Shown one piece after another: positions 44,254 through 53,655 of a stretch of DNA of 64,000 nucleotides. Within the stretch, counting starts at the first letter, position 1, and every line of letters starts with the position of its first letter. The DNA lies in assembly GCA_910579295.1 (NCBI GenBank), contig CAJTTC010000009.1:8690-72689 (forward strand), given 5' to 3'. The notes under the pieces are model-generated. The model ran no database searches. It worked only from the letters and a program-made list of their open reading frames with translations, and was not told the DNA's origin. A program made the translations under genes and the position numbers. This stretch comes from an uncultured Christensenella sp. (GTDB taxonomy: Bacteria > Bacillota_A > Clostridia > Christensenellales > Borkfalkiaceae).

Positions 44254-45408
44254 ATGGAAAACGTAATTATTGTAAGGTACTGTGAAATTCATTTAAAGGG
44301 CAACAACCGCGGGTTTTTCGAGCGTGTATTCGTTGAAAATATGGAAAAAGCTTTAAAGGGATTGAAACACGAAATCAGAAAGCAGAGCGGCAGATACGTC
44401 ATAGAAGGGTTTAACAGTCAAAATACCGATCTTATGGTTGGCAAGCTTAAAAACGTGTTCGGGGTGCATACGTTGAGCGTTGCTATGAAGGTTAACAGCT
44501 CGCTTGACGAAATTTTTGAAGCCGTTAAGTTGGTTGCGCCGTTAAGCGGCACGTTTAAAGTCGATACACATCGCGCCGATAAAAAGTTTCCGCTTAATTC
44601 AATGCAGATAAATGCCGAAATAGGCGGAAGATTGCTTGATTTAAATAATGCGCTGACAGTGGACGTGCATACTCCGCAGTCAATTATCGGAATTGATTTA
44701 AGGGAAAACGGTACGTCTCTTGTGTTTGGCAACCTCATAAACGGCGTCGGCGGTATGCCTGTTGGTACGGCGGGTAAGGGAATGTTGCTCATTTCGGGCG
44801 GCATTGACAGTCCTGTAGCCGGATATATGATGGCAAAACGCGGTATGAAGCTCGAATGTATACATTTTCACAGCTATCCGTATACGAATATGCAGGCAAG
44901 GGAAAAGGTTGAGGAGCTTGCCAAGGTTTTAGCCGAATACTCCTGCGGAACAGTATTGCACGTAGTTAAGGTCACGCATATTCAGGAAGAAATTCATAAG
45001 AAATGCAACGGCGACTATATGGTAACGCTTCTTCGCCGATTTATGATGCGAATTGCCGAAAGACTTGCAAAAAAATGCGGAGCGCAATGCCTTATTACTG
45101 GCGAAAGCTTAGGGCAAGTTGCCAGCCAAACGATAGAGGGAATGACGTCCTCGGGAAGTGTGGTTGAAAATCTTCCTATACTCAGACCGCTTTGCGGCTT
45201 TGATAAAAACGAAATTATCGCAAGAAGCAGAGCGATGGGCGCATACGATATTTCAATCAGACCATATGAGGATTGCTGTACGGTATTTCTTCCCAGACAC
45301 CCCGTAATTCACCCTAAAATGGCAGATGTCCTTGAAGAAGAAAGCAAACTCGACGTTCAAGCTCTGCTTGACGAAGCCTTTTCAACTCTTGAAACAATAA
45401 AAATATAA
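44254..45408 (+). CDS. thiI: tRNA 4-thiouridine synthetase ThiI
   Basis: Adenylates U8 of tRNA and inserts sulfur. The 384-residue protein has an N-terminal ferredoxin-like and THUMP region (about 1-165) and a PP-loop domain starting with LLISGGIDSPVAGYMM. It has no C-terminal rhodanese domain, so it is the short form that depends on direct transfer from the partner desulfurase. The CLITGESLGQVASQT and EDCCTVFLPRHP segments are typical. It converges with the PBP gene after only 34 bases, with no clear terminator between. Confidence 0.95.
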   Translation: MENVIIVRYCEIHLKGNNRGFFERVFVENMEKALKGLKHEIRKQSGRYVIEGFNSQNTDLMVGKLKNVFGVHTLSVAMKVNSSLDEIFEAVKLVAPLSGTFKVDTHRADKKFPLNSMQINAEIGGRLLDLNNALTVDVHTPQSIIGIDLRENGTSLVFGNLINGVGGMPVGTAGKGMLLISGGIDSPVAGYMMAKRGMKLECIHFHSYPYTNMQAREKVEELAKVLAEYSCGTVLHVVKVTHIQEEIHKKCNGDYMVTLLRRFMMRIAERLAKKCGAQCLITGESLGQVASQTIEGMTSSGSVVENLPILRPLCGFDKNEIIARSRAMGAYDISIRPYEDCCTVFLPRHPVIHPKMADVLEEESKLDVQALLDEAFSTLETIKI

Positions 45409-45442
45409 AACAGATGAGTGCGCATTTTTGTTGGGATTGATT

Positions 45443-47662
45443 TTATTGATTGTACCAATCTTTATATGCTATATCGGGGATTTTATAATCTGATTTTTCA
45501 CTGCGAATAATAACGCGCGGCAGTATGATTTCCTGTCCGTAAAATTTCTTCCCGTCTTTTTCATAGAAGGGAGTGACTGTATACTCATATTCGCCGTCGG
45601 TCGGCGCGTCGCAAATTTTTTCTTTCCACACACCGTTATATATCTCTGTTTTTTCATTTTTATTTGCGCGTTTTACAGAATATGAATAGTACTTTGTCTG
45701 ACATAATACTATACAAACGTTGTTATTTGTGACGCTAATTGTCGGTTTTTTGATAGTGGGTTGTGTAAATTTTGTTGATTTTGCCTTAGGAGCGTTGTTT
45801 GTAAGGCATTTTACGCTCAATCTGTTAAGTTTGGGCGAATTATCGTCGCAAAGCATAATTTTGTCGTTATTTTCATATTCTTCTCTGTCGATTTCAATAG
45901 TCTGCGTACCCGACGTTTTGTCCAGAGGCGCGCACGATTTGTCTGTGTAAGCGGAGGAGATTATTTCTTTTGTTATGTTGCAACAATCTCTTCCTCCCGT
46001 GACGTCCAGACGATTATTGTTTCTGTCGCCAAGCCAAACGCCGACGCAGTATTCCGACGTATAGGCGATAGAGTAAGCGTCCGTATTTCCGTCTTTATTT
46101 CCGCAAGTTCCCGTTTTGCAGGCAACGTCAAGATTTAAGTCCTTTAATTTTTTTGCCGTGCCGCTTTGCGCCGTCTTGGTCAGCACGTCGTTGATAAGCG
46201 AGCAGGTTCCCTCGGAGAATACGGGGTTGCTGACGGGTTCGTTTTTGTATAGAACGTTGCCGTTTTCGTCGCAAATTTCTTTGATAAAGCGCGAAGGGGT
46301 GTATTTGCCCGAATTGGCAAACGTCGAATAACAGTCGCATAACTGTTTAAGCGTCAGTCCCTCGCTCATTCCGCCAAGCGCAAGTGCTAAATTTTTATCG
46401 TCGTCCGCAAGTGTTACGCCCATATTTTTTGCGAATTTTTCTATTTGGTCCATATTCAGCGTGTTCAGTGTTTTAACTGCGGGTACATTATAGCTATACA
46501 TTATACATTCTTCTACGGTAACTTTGCCGTGATATTTTTTGTCGTAGTTTTCGGGCGCATACCCACCGTAATTTATCGGCTCGTCGTTAATTTTCGTAAA
46601 TAAATCCAGCGCTTTCTGATCTATGGCGGGAGCGTATACGAACAGCGGTTTAGCCGTTGAGCCTATCTGCCGCTTCACGTTGCCGATTGTTGACCTGAAA
46701 CCGACTACGCCGCCACTGTTGTTTGTTACAATAAACGAATAATCGCTCTGTGTTTGACAATTTTCTAAGCTTTTTTGTACGTCTTTGTTCAGATACGTCA
46801 TTATTTTCAGCTGATTGTTTAGTCCGTACGGGTCTATGTCGAGCTCTTCAAATTCCTCGAACACACAGTTTAAAAATCCACTGTTGCCATTACTTCTCGA
46901 GTTGTCTTGCTTTGCGCTTAGCGGTTCGTTTATTGTGCTGTCGTAGGTTTGGCTGTCGATAAAATTGCAATCAAGCATATTTTTAAGGACCGTATTTCGC
47001 CTTGTAATGCTCTTTTGCGGATTTTTGAACGGCGAATAGTTATTCGGAGAGGTGAGAAGTCCGACCAAGGTTGCCGACTGTTCAAGGCTGAGCTCTTCCG
47101 CGGGGCAGCCGAAATAAAATTCCGCCGCGTTCTGCAAGCCGAAGCAGTTGTGTCCGAAATATATGGTATTCAGATACATTTCAAGAATTTCGTCCTTTGA
47201 ATACCGTCTTTCAAGCTGTCTTGTCAGTTTGATTTCCTTTAATTTTCTTATTATTGTCTTGTCGCTGTTCAGGTGAGTGTTTTTAATGAGCTGTTGGCTT
47301 ATTGTCGAAGCGCCCTGCTTGAACGAGCGAGATATTGCGTTCGTGTAAAAGGCTTTGAGCATACGCTTGTAGTTAAGCCCGTTGTGGCGGTAAAAAGTTC
47401 TGTCCTCGGAGGCAATAAATGCGTTGATTGTATGACTTTTCAGATTGCCGATTTTTACGCTTTTCTTTTTTGTTTCGAGCGAAGTGTCGTCAATTTTATT
47501 TGATTGGTCGTCGAAAACAGATATGGTCTTGCTGTAATCGACAAGCTTTTCGGGTTGAAGATTTGTGCCCGCAGTAATGGCGAAGAGCGTTGTGAGAACG
47601 ATAATAAAAGCCGAAAGTAAGGCAATTAATGTAATAGCGATAATCTTTAAAACTTTATTCAT
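45443..47662 (-). CDS. Class A penicillin-binding protein (PBP1A-like)
   Basis: Bifunctional murein glycosyltransferase and transpeptidase of 739 residues. A membrane helix sits near the start (ILIALLSAF-type segment after MNKVLKII). The glycosyltransferase (GT51) domain includes SEDRTFYRHNGLN with the catalytic Glu, KQGASTISQQL and RKLKEIKLTRQLE. The transpeptidase domain shows SxxK in GSTAKPL, SYN in MYSYNVPAVK, and KTG in CKTGTCGN. A C-terminal fibronectin-like tail follows. The frame stays open upstream to 48061, but that part overlaps the divergent miaB and lacks family similarity, so ATG at 47662 is chosen. Confidence 0.93.
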   Translation of the reverse strand: MNKVLKIIAITLIALLSAFIIVLTTLFAITAGTNLQPEKLVDYSKTISVFDDQSNKIDDTSLETKKKSVKIGNLKSHTINAFIASEDRTFYRHNGLNYKRMLKAFYTNAISRSFKQGASTISQQLIKNTHLNSDKTIIRKLKEIKLTRQLERRYSKDEILEMYLNTIYFGHNCFGLQNAAEFYFGCPAEELSLEQSATLVGLLTSPNNYSPFKNPQKSITRRNTVLKNMLDCNFIDSQTYDSTINEPLSAKQDNSRSNGNSGFLNCVFEEFEELDIDPYGLNNQLKIMTYLNKDVQKSLENCQTQSDYSFIVTNNSGGVVGFRSTIGNVKRQIGSTAKPLFVYAPAIDQKALDLFTKINDEPINYGGYAPENYDKKYHGKVTVEECIMYSYNVPAVKTLNTLNMDQIEKFAKNMGVTLADDDKNLALALGGMSEGLTLKQLCDCYSTFANSGKYTPSRFIKEICDENGNVLYKNEPVSNPVFSEGTCSLINDVLTKTAQSGTAKKLKDLNLDVACKTGTCGNKDGNTDAYSIAYTSEYCVGVWLGDRNNNRLDVTGGRDCCNITKEIISSAYTDKSCAPLDKTSGTQTIEIDREEYENNDKIMLCDDNSPKLNRLSVKCLTNNAPKAKSTKFTQPTIKKPTISVTNNNVCIVLCQTKYYSYSVKRANKNEKTEIYNGVWKEKICDAPTDGEYEYTVTPFYEKDGKKFYGQEIILPRVIIRSEKSDYKIPDIAYKDWYNQ

Positions 47663-47668
47663 TATATT

Positions 47669-47741
47669 TAGTATCCATAATTTAAAATATTTATTGCAAT
47701 TTAATTGAAAATTAAAGCAAAAAAAGCTATAATGGATACTA
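47669..47741. promoter_or_regulatory. Inverted repeat in the PBP1A-miaB divergent region
   Basis: TAGTATCCAT (47669-47678) and ATGGATACTA (47732-47741) are exact inverted copies 53 bases apart. One copy touches the first codons of miaB, the other lies just upstream of the PBP start. They could be paired operator sites. Confidence 0.35.
47705..47733 (+). promoter_or_regulatory. Promoter of miaB
   Basis: TTGAAA (47705-47710) and TATAAT (47728-47733) with a 17-base spacer. Transcription would begin at about 47740, that is, at the ATG used here for miaB. Confidence 0.6.
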
Positions 47742-49060
47742 TGGATAAGTTTTATCATATAGTTACATACGGCTGTCAGATGAACGTTCACGAATCTGAG
47801 AAGATAGCCGGAATATTGAGCGGGTTGGGTTATATTGCATGCGACAAGATGGAGCAGGCCGACGTTGTGGTTTTTAATACTTGCTGTATAAGAGAAAACG
47901 CGGAAAATCACGCTTACGGAAATATCGGTATGCTGAAAAAGCTTAAAGCCGCTAAACGTGACATGATTATTGCGGTCGGCGGTTGTCTTACTCAGCAAAT
48001 AAATAAAGCGGACAGCTTGCACGAGAAATTTCCTTACGTTGACATCATTTTCGGTACTCACAATTTAAACAAGTTAAAGGAGTACATAATCGAGAAGCGC
48101 GGCAGGAAAAAGCCGATTATAGAAATCGAGCAGTGCGACGGCTCGGTGTTCGAGGGCGACGTGCCGCTGAGAACGAGTTATCCTAACGCGTGGGTCAACA
48201 TTACATACGGCTGCAACAATTTTTGTACTTACTGCATAGTTCCCTATGTGCGCGGCAGGGAACGCAGCAGAAAATCGGAAAATATTCTTGCGGAAGTCGG
48301 GAAGCTTGTAGCCGAGGGGTATAAGGAGATAACATTACTTGGTCAGAACGTCAATTCGTACGGCAACGGCGGCGCAGATATTCCTTTTTACGAGCTGTTG
48401 GAGCGGGTTGCCAATATTGACGGAAATTTCAGGGTGCGCTTTATGACAAGTCACCCCAAAGATTTTTCGGAAGAGCTGGCTAAGGTTATCGGTCGCAATA
48501 AAAAGATTTGCAATTGCCTGCATTTGCCCGTTCAGAGCGGTTCGGACAGCATTTTATCTGCAATGAACAGGCGCTATACGGCGCGGGATTATCTGAATAA
48601 GGTAGAAATTTTGCGCAAGCACGTTCCCGATTGCGCCATTACTACGGATATTATAGTCGGTTTTCCGGGCGAAACGGAGGAGGACTTCAAGGCTACGCTC
48701 GAGCTTGTCAATAAGGTCGATTTTGCTTCGGCGTTCACGTTTGTTTACTCCAAGCGGGAGGGGACAAAGGCGGCGCTTATGCCCAACCAAATTCCCGAGG
48801 ACGTGAGCAAGCGCAGGATTATGGAGCTCGTTGATTTGGTAAACGAACACACGCGCAGTCATTCGGCGAGGTTTGTCGGGCAGACCGTTGAGGTGCTGTG
48901 CGAGGGCTACGACGATAAGCGTTCTCTCTATTTGGGCAGGAGCGAGCACGGAAGAATGGTATATTTTGACAGTATTGACGACAAAAAAGGTCAATTTGTT
49001 AACGTTAAGATAAACGAAGCGAACGGAATATCGCTTATCGGCGAAATTACGGAGGAATAG
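47741..49060 (+). CDS. miaB: tRNA-2-methylthio-N6-isopentenyladenosine synthase MiaB
   Basis: Radical-SAM methylthiotransferase acting on A37 of tRNA after MiaA. The product of 439 residues has the UPF0004 domain (TYGCQMNVHESE, NTCCIRENAE, GGCLTQ), the radical-SAM CNNFCTYC motif, VPYVRGRERSR and LGQNVNSYG, which are MiaB-specific, and a C-terminal TRAM domain. The start is uncertain: ATG at 47732 is also in frame, but it lies inside the -10 box, so the ATG at 47741 is preferred, making the mRNA almost leaderless. mutS follows after 4 bases. Confidence 0.95.
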   Translation: MDKFYHIVTYGCQMNVHESEKIAGILSGLGYIACDKMEQADVVVFNTCCIRENAENHAYGNIGMLKKLKAAKRDMIIAVGGCLTQQINKADSLHEKFPYVDIIFGTHNLNKLKEYIIEKRGRKKPIIEIEQCDGSVFEGDVPLRTSYPNAWVNITYGCNNFCTYCIVPYVRGRERSRKSENILAEVGKLVAEGYKEITLLGQNVNSYGNGGADIPFYELLERVANIDGNFRVRFMTSHPKDFSEELAKVIGRNKKICNCLHLPVQSGSDSILSAMNRRYTARDYLNKVEILRKHVPDCAITTDIIVGFPGETEEDFKATLELVNKVDFASAFTFVYSKREGTKAALMPNQIPEDVSKRRIMELVDLVNEHTRSHSARFVGQTVEVLCEGYDDKRSLYLGRSEHGRMVYFDSIDDKKGQFVNVKINEANGISLIGEITEE

Positions 49061-49064
49061 AAAA

Positions 49065-51644
49065 ATGCCGCTTACACAGATGATGAGTCACTTTCTCGGG
49101 ATAAAGGAGAAGTACAAAGATTGCATTATTTTTTATCGTTTGGGCGATTTTTATGAAATGTTTTTTGACGACGCTGTGCGGGCTTCCGAAATCCTCGGGT
49201 TGACGTTGACGGGGCGCGACTGCGGATTGGAAGAGCGCGCGCCTATGTGTGGAGTGCCCTATCACGCCGCCGATTCGTACATTGCCAAGCTGATAGCTCA
49301 CGGCGAGAAGGTTGCCATTTGCGAACAGCTTGAAGAGCCGTCAAAGACGAAGGAAATGGTAAAGCGCGACGTAATCAGGGTGGTCACGGCGGGCACGGTT
49401 ACGGACGACGGCAGCCTTGACGAAAAGGTCAACAATTATCTTTGCTCGGTATACAAAAACGGCGATAACGTTGCCATAAGCTGGGCGGACATTACGACGG
49501 GCGAAATGTGCGCAACGGAGTTTGCCGGTAAGGACTGTGTAAGAAGCGCTATTGTTAAATTGGTCAAACTTAACGTTAAAGAAATTATTTCAAACGACGA
49601 AATGTTGTTTGCTTCCCGCAATATTCCCGAGGTTATGAGGGGTATTTTGCCGTGTTTTTCGTCTTATTTAGGCTGGGCGTATAACTACGCGGCGGCGGAG
49701 AAGAGTGTTCTTGCGCAATTGAACGCGCAGTCGCTCAATGCGTTTTCCATAGGCGGGAAGAAGAGTGCAATCTGCGCGGCGGGAGCTCTTATCGAGTATC
49801 TGAAAGAAACTCAGAAGCACGCGCTTGCAAATATAGACAATATTAAGTACATATCGTCGGCAAGCGGAATGCAGCTCGACATATCCGCACTAAGAAATCT
49901 TGAAATTGTAAAGAATCTCGGCGAGGGCAAAAAGTACGGCTCGCTCTTATGGGTGCTTGACAAGACGAGCACGTCGATAGGCGCACGAAAGCTCTGTAAT
50001 GCCATTGTATCGCCACTGAACAATATCGACGCGATTAATTACAGACTTGACGGCGTAGAGGAGTTGTTCAACGCGACGGTTGTGCGCGTCGGCTTGATCG
50101 AGCTTTTGAAGCAGGTTAAGGACGTGGAGCGCTTGTCGGGCAAAATTTCAAACGGAAACATTATGCCGGTTGATTGCCTTGCGCTTGCCCAGTCGCTGTT
50201 GGTCATACCCAACATAAAATTCAGGCTTGCAGGCTTTACTTCAAAGATTATTTGCGATATTTCAAAAAATCTGATTGATTTAAGCGCTATTGCCAACAAT
50301 ATCAACGCCGCCATAGAGAGCGAAAAGACTCCTACAAAGCTTGCGGACGGCGGCTATATCAAAAGCGGCTACAACGCGCGGCTTGACGAATTGCGCAATC
50401 TGAAAAACTCTGCGGCTGGACTGCTATACGAGCTTGAAACCAACGAGCGCGATACGACGGGTATACGTACCTTAAAGGTCGGTTACAACAGAGTTTTCGG
50501 CTATTACATAGAAGTGTCGAAGTCGTTTAAGGATAAAGTGCCGACGACCTATCACCGCAAGCAGACGCTCTCCAATGCGGAGAGGTACACGACGGACCGC
50601 TTAAAACAGTTGGAGGAAAAAATCCTTACGAGCGAGGATGGAGCGTTAAAGTTAGAGGCGGCGCTCTATCAGGAATTAAAGGACAAGCTTTTGGGTGAAA
50701 TCGGCGCTCTGAAAAGTATAGCCGAAAACATAGCGCGCCTTGACGTGCTCATAGCCTTTGCCGAAGTTTCCAAGAGCAACAACTACGTCCGACCTAAAAT
50801 AGTCGAAAGCAGTCAGCCTATGATTATAAAAGAGGGCAGACACCCCGTCGTGGAGGTGATTTCCAAGGAGAAATTTGTTGCGAACGATACTCTGATTGAC
50901 GAGGACGAAAACAGAACGTTGATTATAACAGGTCCGAATATGGCGGGTAAGAGCACGTATATGCGTCAAAACGCAATTATTGCGATAATGGCGCAATTGG
51001 GCTGTTTTGTGCCTGCCAGGAGCGCGCAGATTCCCGTAATCGACAGAATTTTTACGAGGATAGGAGCAAGCGATAATCTGATTTACGATCAATCGACTTT
51101 TATGGTTGAGATGATAGAGGTTGCCTCGATACTGCAAAACGCAACAAAGGACAGCTTGCTCATTCTTGACGAGGTGGGGAGAGGCACGAGCACGTACGAC
51201 GGGCTGAGCATTGCTTGGGCGGTGATAGAGCATATAACTGAAAAAATCGGAGCAAAGACGCTGTTTGCAACTCATTATCACGAGCTTTTACAGCTTGAAG
51301 ACAAGATTAAGGGAATTAAAAATTATAAGATTGCCGTCAAAGATTTCAACGGGAGCATAGTTTTTCTGCGCAAGATTATGCGCGGGGGAGCAAACCGTAG
51401 CTTTGGCATAGAGGTTGCCTCGCTTGCGGGCGTGCCTTCGTGCGTTACCGACAGGGCAAAGAAAATTTTAAAAGCTGTCGAAAACGGCGACCTGACGGCT
51501 TCGGACGATTTTTCGCAGAATGACGAAGAGCAAGTGCGCGAGCCCTCCGAGGTCGAGAAGATTTTAACCGGTATTGATATGAACAATATGTCGCCAATGC
51601 AGGCGTTTCTGATTTTGGGCGATTTAGTGGAGAAGGTGAAATAA
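49065..51644 (+). CDS. mutS: DNA mismatch repair protein MutS
   Basis: Mismatch-recognition ATPase of 859 residues. The mismatch-binding Phe-x-Glu motif is in LGDFYEMFF near residue 30. The ATPase domain has Walker A GPNMAGKST from G623 (Lys629), the LDEVGRGTSTYDG signature, and FATHYHEL. The last part contains the helix-turn-helix that follows the ATPase and a tail ending MQAFLILGDLVEKV. It is directly joined to mutL. Confidence 0.98.
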   Translation: MPLTQMMSHFLGIKEKYKDCIIFYRLGDFYEMFFDDAVRASEILGLTLTGRDCGLEERAPMCGVPYHAADSYIAKLIAHGEKVAICEQLEEPSKTKEMVKRDVIRVVTAGTVTDDGSLDEKVNNYLCSVYKNGDNVAISWADITTGEMCATEFAGKDCVRSAIVKLVKLNVKEIISNDEMLFASRNIPEVMRGILPCFSSYLGWAYNYAAAEKSVLAQLNAQSLNAFSIGGKKSAICAAGALIEYLKETQKHALANIDNIKYISSASGMQLDISALRNLEIVKNLGEGKKYGSLLWVLDKTSTSIGARKLCNAIVSPLNNIDAINYRLDGVEELFNATVVRVGLIELLKQVKDVERLSGKISNGNIMPVDCLALAQSLLVIPNIKFRLAGFTSKIICDISKNLIDLSAIANNINAAIESEKTPTKLADGGYIKSGYNARLDELRNLKNSAAGLLYELETNERDTTGIRTLKVGYNRVFGYYIEVSKSFKDKVPTTYHRKQTLSNAERYTTDRLKQLEEKILTSEDGALKLEAALYQELKDKLLGEIGALKSIAENIARLDVLIAFAEVSKSNNYVRPKIVESSQPMIIKEGRHPVVEVISKEKFVANDTLIDEDENRTLIITGPNMAGKSTYMRQNAIIAIMAQLGCFVPARSAQIPVIDRIFTRIGASDNLIYDQSTFMVEMIEVASILQNATKDSLLILDEVGRGTSTYDGLSIAWAVIEHITEKIGAKTLFATHYHELLQLEDKIKGIKNYKIAVKDFNGSIVFLRKIMRGGANRSFGIEVASLAGVPSCVTDRAKKILKAVENGDLTASDDFSQNDEEQVREPSEVEKILTGIDMNNMSPMQAFLILGDLVEKVK

Positions 51645-53651
51645 ATGGGAAAAATAAATTTACTTTCAGAGGAATTATGCAACAGAATAGCGGCGGGCGA
51701 GGTCATTGACAGACCGTATTCCGCCGTTAAGGAATTAATCGAAAACAGTATCGACGCGGGCGCTACCGAAATTGAAATTTATATAGAGCGCGGCGGCAAG
51801 GATCTCATAAAGGTCGTTGATAACGGGTGCGGTATTGAAAAGGAAGATATGTGCGCGGCGTTTGTTGCGCACGCCACAAGTAAAATCAGCAATCTTGACG
51901 ATATTGACCACATTCATACGCTCGGTTTCCGTGGCGAGGCTCTTGCGACAATTTCTTCGATTGCGTGCGTCGAGCTCATAAGCGCGGTCGAGGGCAAGGA
52001 AGGCAACAAGGTCGAATGCGACGGCGAATATATAGGAAAGGTTGAGCCCGCCGCCGTTCCGTCGCACGGTACTCAGATATCCATAACGAAATTTTTCTTC
52101 AATACTCCCGTGCGCTTCAAGTTTATGAAGTCGGACAAGAAGGAAGAGGCGGACATAACTACCTTTATAACGCACTATATTTTGGGATATCCCGATATAT
52201 CGTTTAAGTATTATATCGACGGCAAGCTCAGCATGCAGTCATATGGCGGAGGGCTGGAAGAGGCGATAACGCAGGTTTACGGCGCAAACGTTTTGCCCAA
52301 CTGTTTTAAGATAAGTGCGGAGCGCAACGACATTAAATTGCGCGGTTTTATCAGTAATCAGAACTTTTTTAAGTCAAATAAAACGTATCAGAACGTTTTT
52401 CTGAACGGCAGACACATTACAAACCCTGTAATATCGGGAGCGATAACCAACGCTTATTCGGCTTACGCAATGAAGCGGCAGTATCCGTTTTACGTGCTGT
52501 TTATTGAAATGTCCGACGAAATTGTAGACGTCAACGTGCACCCCAATAAAGCGGACGTCAGATTTATAGACAATTCGCTGATTTACGGGACGGTCTATAA
52601 AATAATTTCTTCAATACTTGACGGTACGGTAAAGGCTGCCGACTTTGTAGTAAGCGACGGCAAGCAGTTCGATTTGCAGCAGGAGAAGGTTAGTGACGAT
52701 CCTTTGGAAGTACCCGTTGTAGCACCGCCGTCGCAACCTGTGCCCTACGCCGCGGAATTTACAAGCACGGAAAAGATATACGACAAGGACTTTTCGGACG
52801 TTGTAGGCATCGAGCAATACGTTAAAGAAAAGAAAAGGGAAAAGCAAGAGGCGGAGAGTACAGTCGTTGATACTTCGCCGTATGAAAATTACGAAGCTCC
52901 CAATTTGGACGTCAATCCCGAAAAAGATTTGCCCTTATATAAATACTACGCGACAAGAAGCAATGAAAAATTGAACGATACGTTTACGTTGTGTAGCGGC
53001 AAGGATGATAATTTATCGCCGGCTCAAAGACGTGAAAAGGAAGAAAAGGCGCGCTTAGAGCAGGAGAGAATACAGTATACGCAGTGCAAGTACAGAGGCG
53101 TGTTATTTAACACATACTTGATGTACGAGCATGAGGACGACGTATATATGATTGACCAGCATGCGGCGCATGAGAGGTTAATTTATGACGCGTATCGCGC
53201 TAAATTCGGAGAGCGCCGTCTTGCGAAGCAGAGCTTGCTTGTTCCCTATATTTTTGTCGTCAACCCCGAAGAAAAGCAGTTTATCGAAGACAATATGAAA
53301 GTCATATGGCAAATGGGATTTAGCGTTGAGCCGTTTGGATCGAACTCTTACAGAGTGAACGAAATCCCCGCCGACTTGCCTAACCTTGACGCTAAGACGT
53401 TTTTTGACGATTTTCTTGCCAATATTCACGAATTGAAGTCGATAACCCTTGTCGATATGCTCAAAGACAAGATTGCGCAGTCGGCGTGTAAGGCGGCGAT
53501 AAAGGGCGGCGACGTTTTAAACGAGCAGGAGCGCGACGAGCTTTTTGCTATGATTAAAGGTAACGTCGGATTAAAGTGTCCGCACGGTCGCCCCGTCTGC
53601 GTGAAGCTGACTAAATACGAAATCGAGAAGATGTTCAAGAGGAAGGTATAG
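51645..53651 (+). CDS. mutL: DNA mismatch repair endonuclease MutL
   Basis: GHKL ATPase that links MutS to excision. The product has 668 residues with N-terminal motifs IAAGEVIDRPYSAVKELIENSIDAG (first part), DNGCGI and TLGFRGEAL. The linker (about 330-460) is charged. The C-terminal dimerisation domain has the metal-binding DQHAAHER motif at 504-511, so this MutL is of the nicking type found in bacteria without MutH. The start ATG immediately follows the mutS stop. Confidence 0.97.
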   Translation: MGKINLLSEELCNRIAAGEVIDRPYSAVKELIENSIDAGATEIEIYIERGGKDLIKVVDNGCGIEKEDMCAAFVAHATSKISNLDDIDHIHTLGFRGEALATISSIACVELISAVEGKEGNKVECDGEYIGKVEPAAVPSHGTQISITKFFFNTPVRFKFMKSDKKEEADITTFITHYILGYPDISFKYYIDGKLSMQSYGGGLEEAITQVYGANVLPNCFKISAERNDIKLRGFISNQNFFKSNKTYQNVFLNGRHITNPVISGAITNAYSAYAMKRQYPFYVLFIEMSDEIVDVNVHPNKADVRFIDNSLIYGTVYKIISSILDGTVKAADFVVSDGKQFDLQQEKVSDDPLEVPVVAPPSQPVPYAAEFTSTEKIYDKDFSDVVGIEQYVKEKKREKQEAESTVVDTSPYENYEAPNLDVNPEKDLPLYKYYATRSNEKLNDTFTLCSGKDDNLSPAQRREKEEKARLEQERIQYTQCKYRGVLFNTYLMYEHEDDVYMIDQHAAHERLIYDAYRAKFGERRLAKQSLLVPYIFVVNPEEKQFIEDNMKVIWQMGFSVEPFGSNSYRVNEIPADLPNLDAKTFFDDFLANIHELKSITLVDMLKDKIAQSACKAAIKGGDVLNEQERDELFAMIKGNVGLKCPHGRPVCVKLTKYEIEKMFKRKV

Positions 53652-53655
53652 CGCG

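Noticed and set aside
47663..48061. N-terminal extension of the class A PBP reading frame to 872 residues
   Set aside because: It overlaps the divergent miaB gene and has no family similarity; the membrane anchor begins at the Met encoded at 47662.
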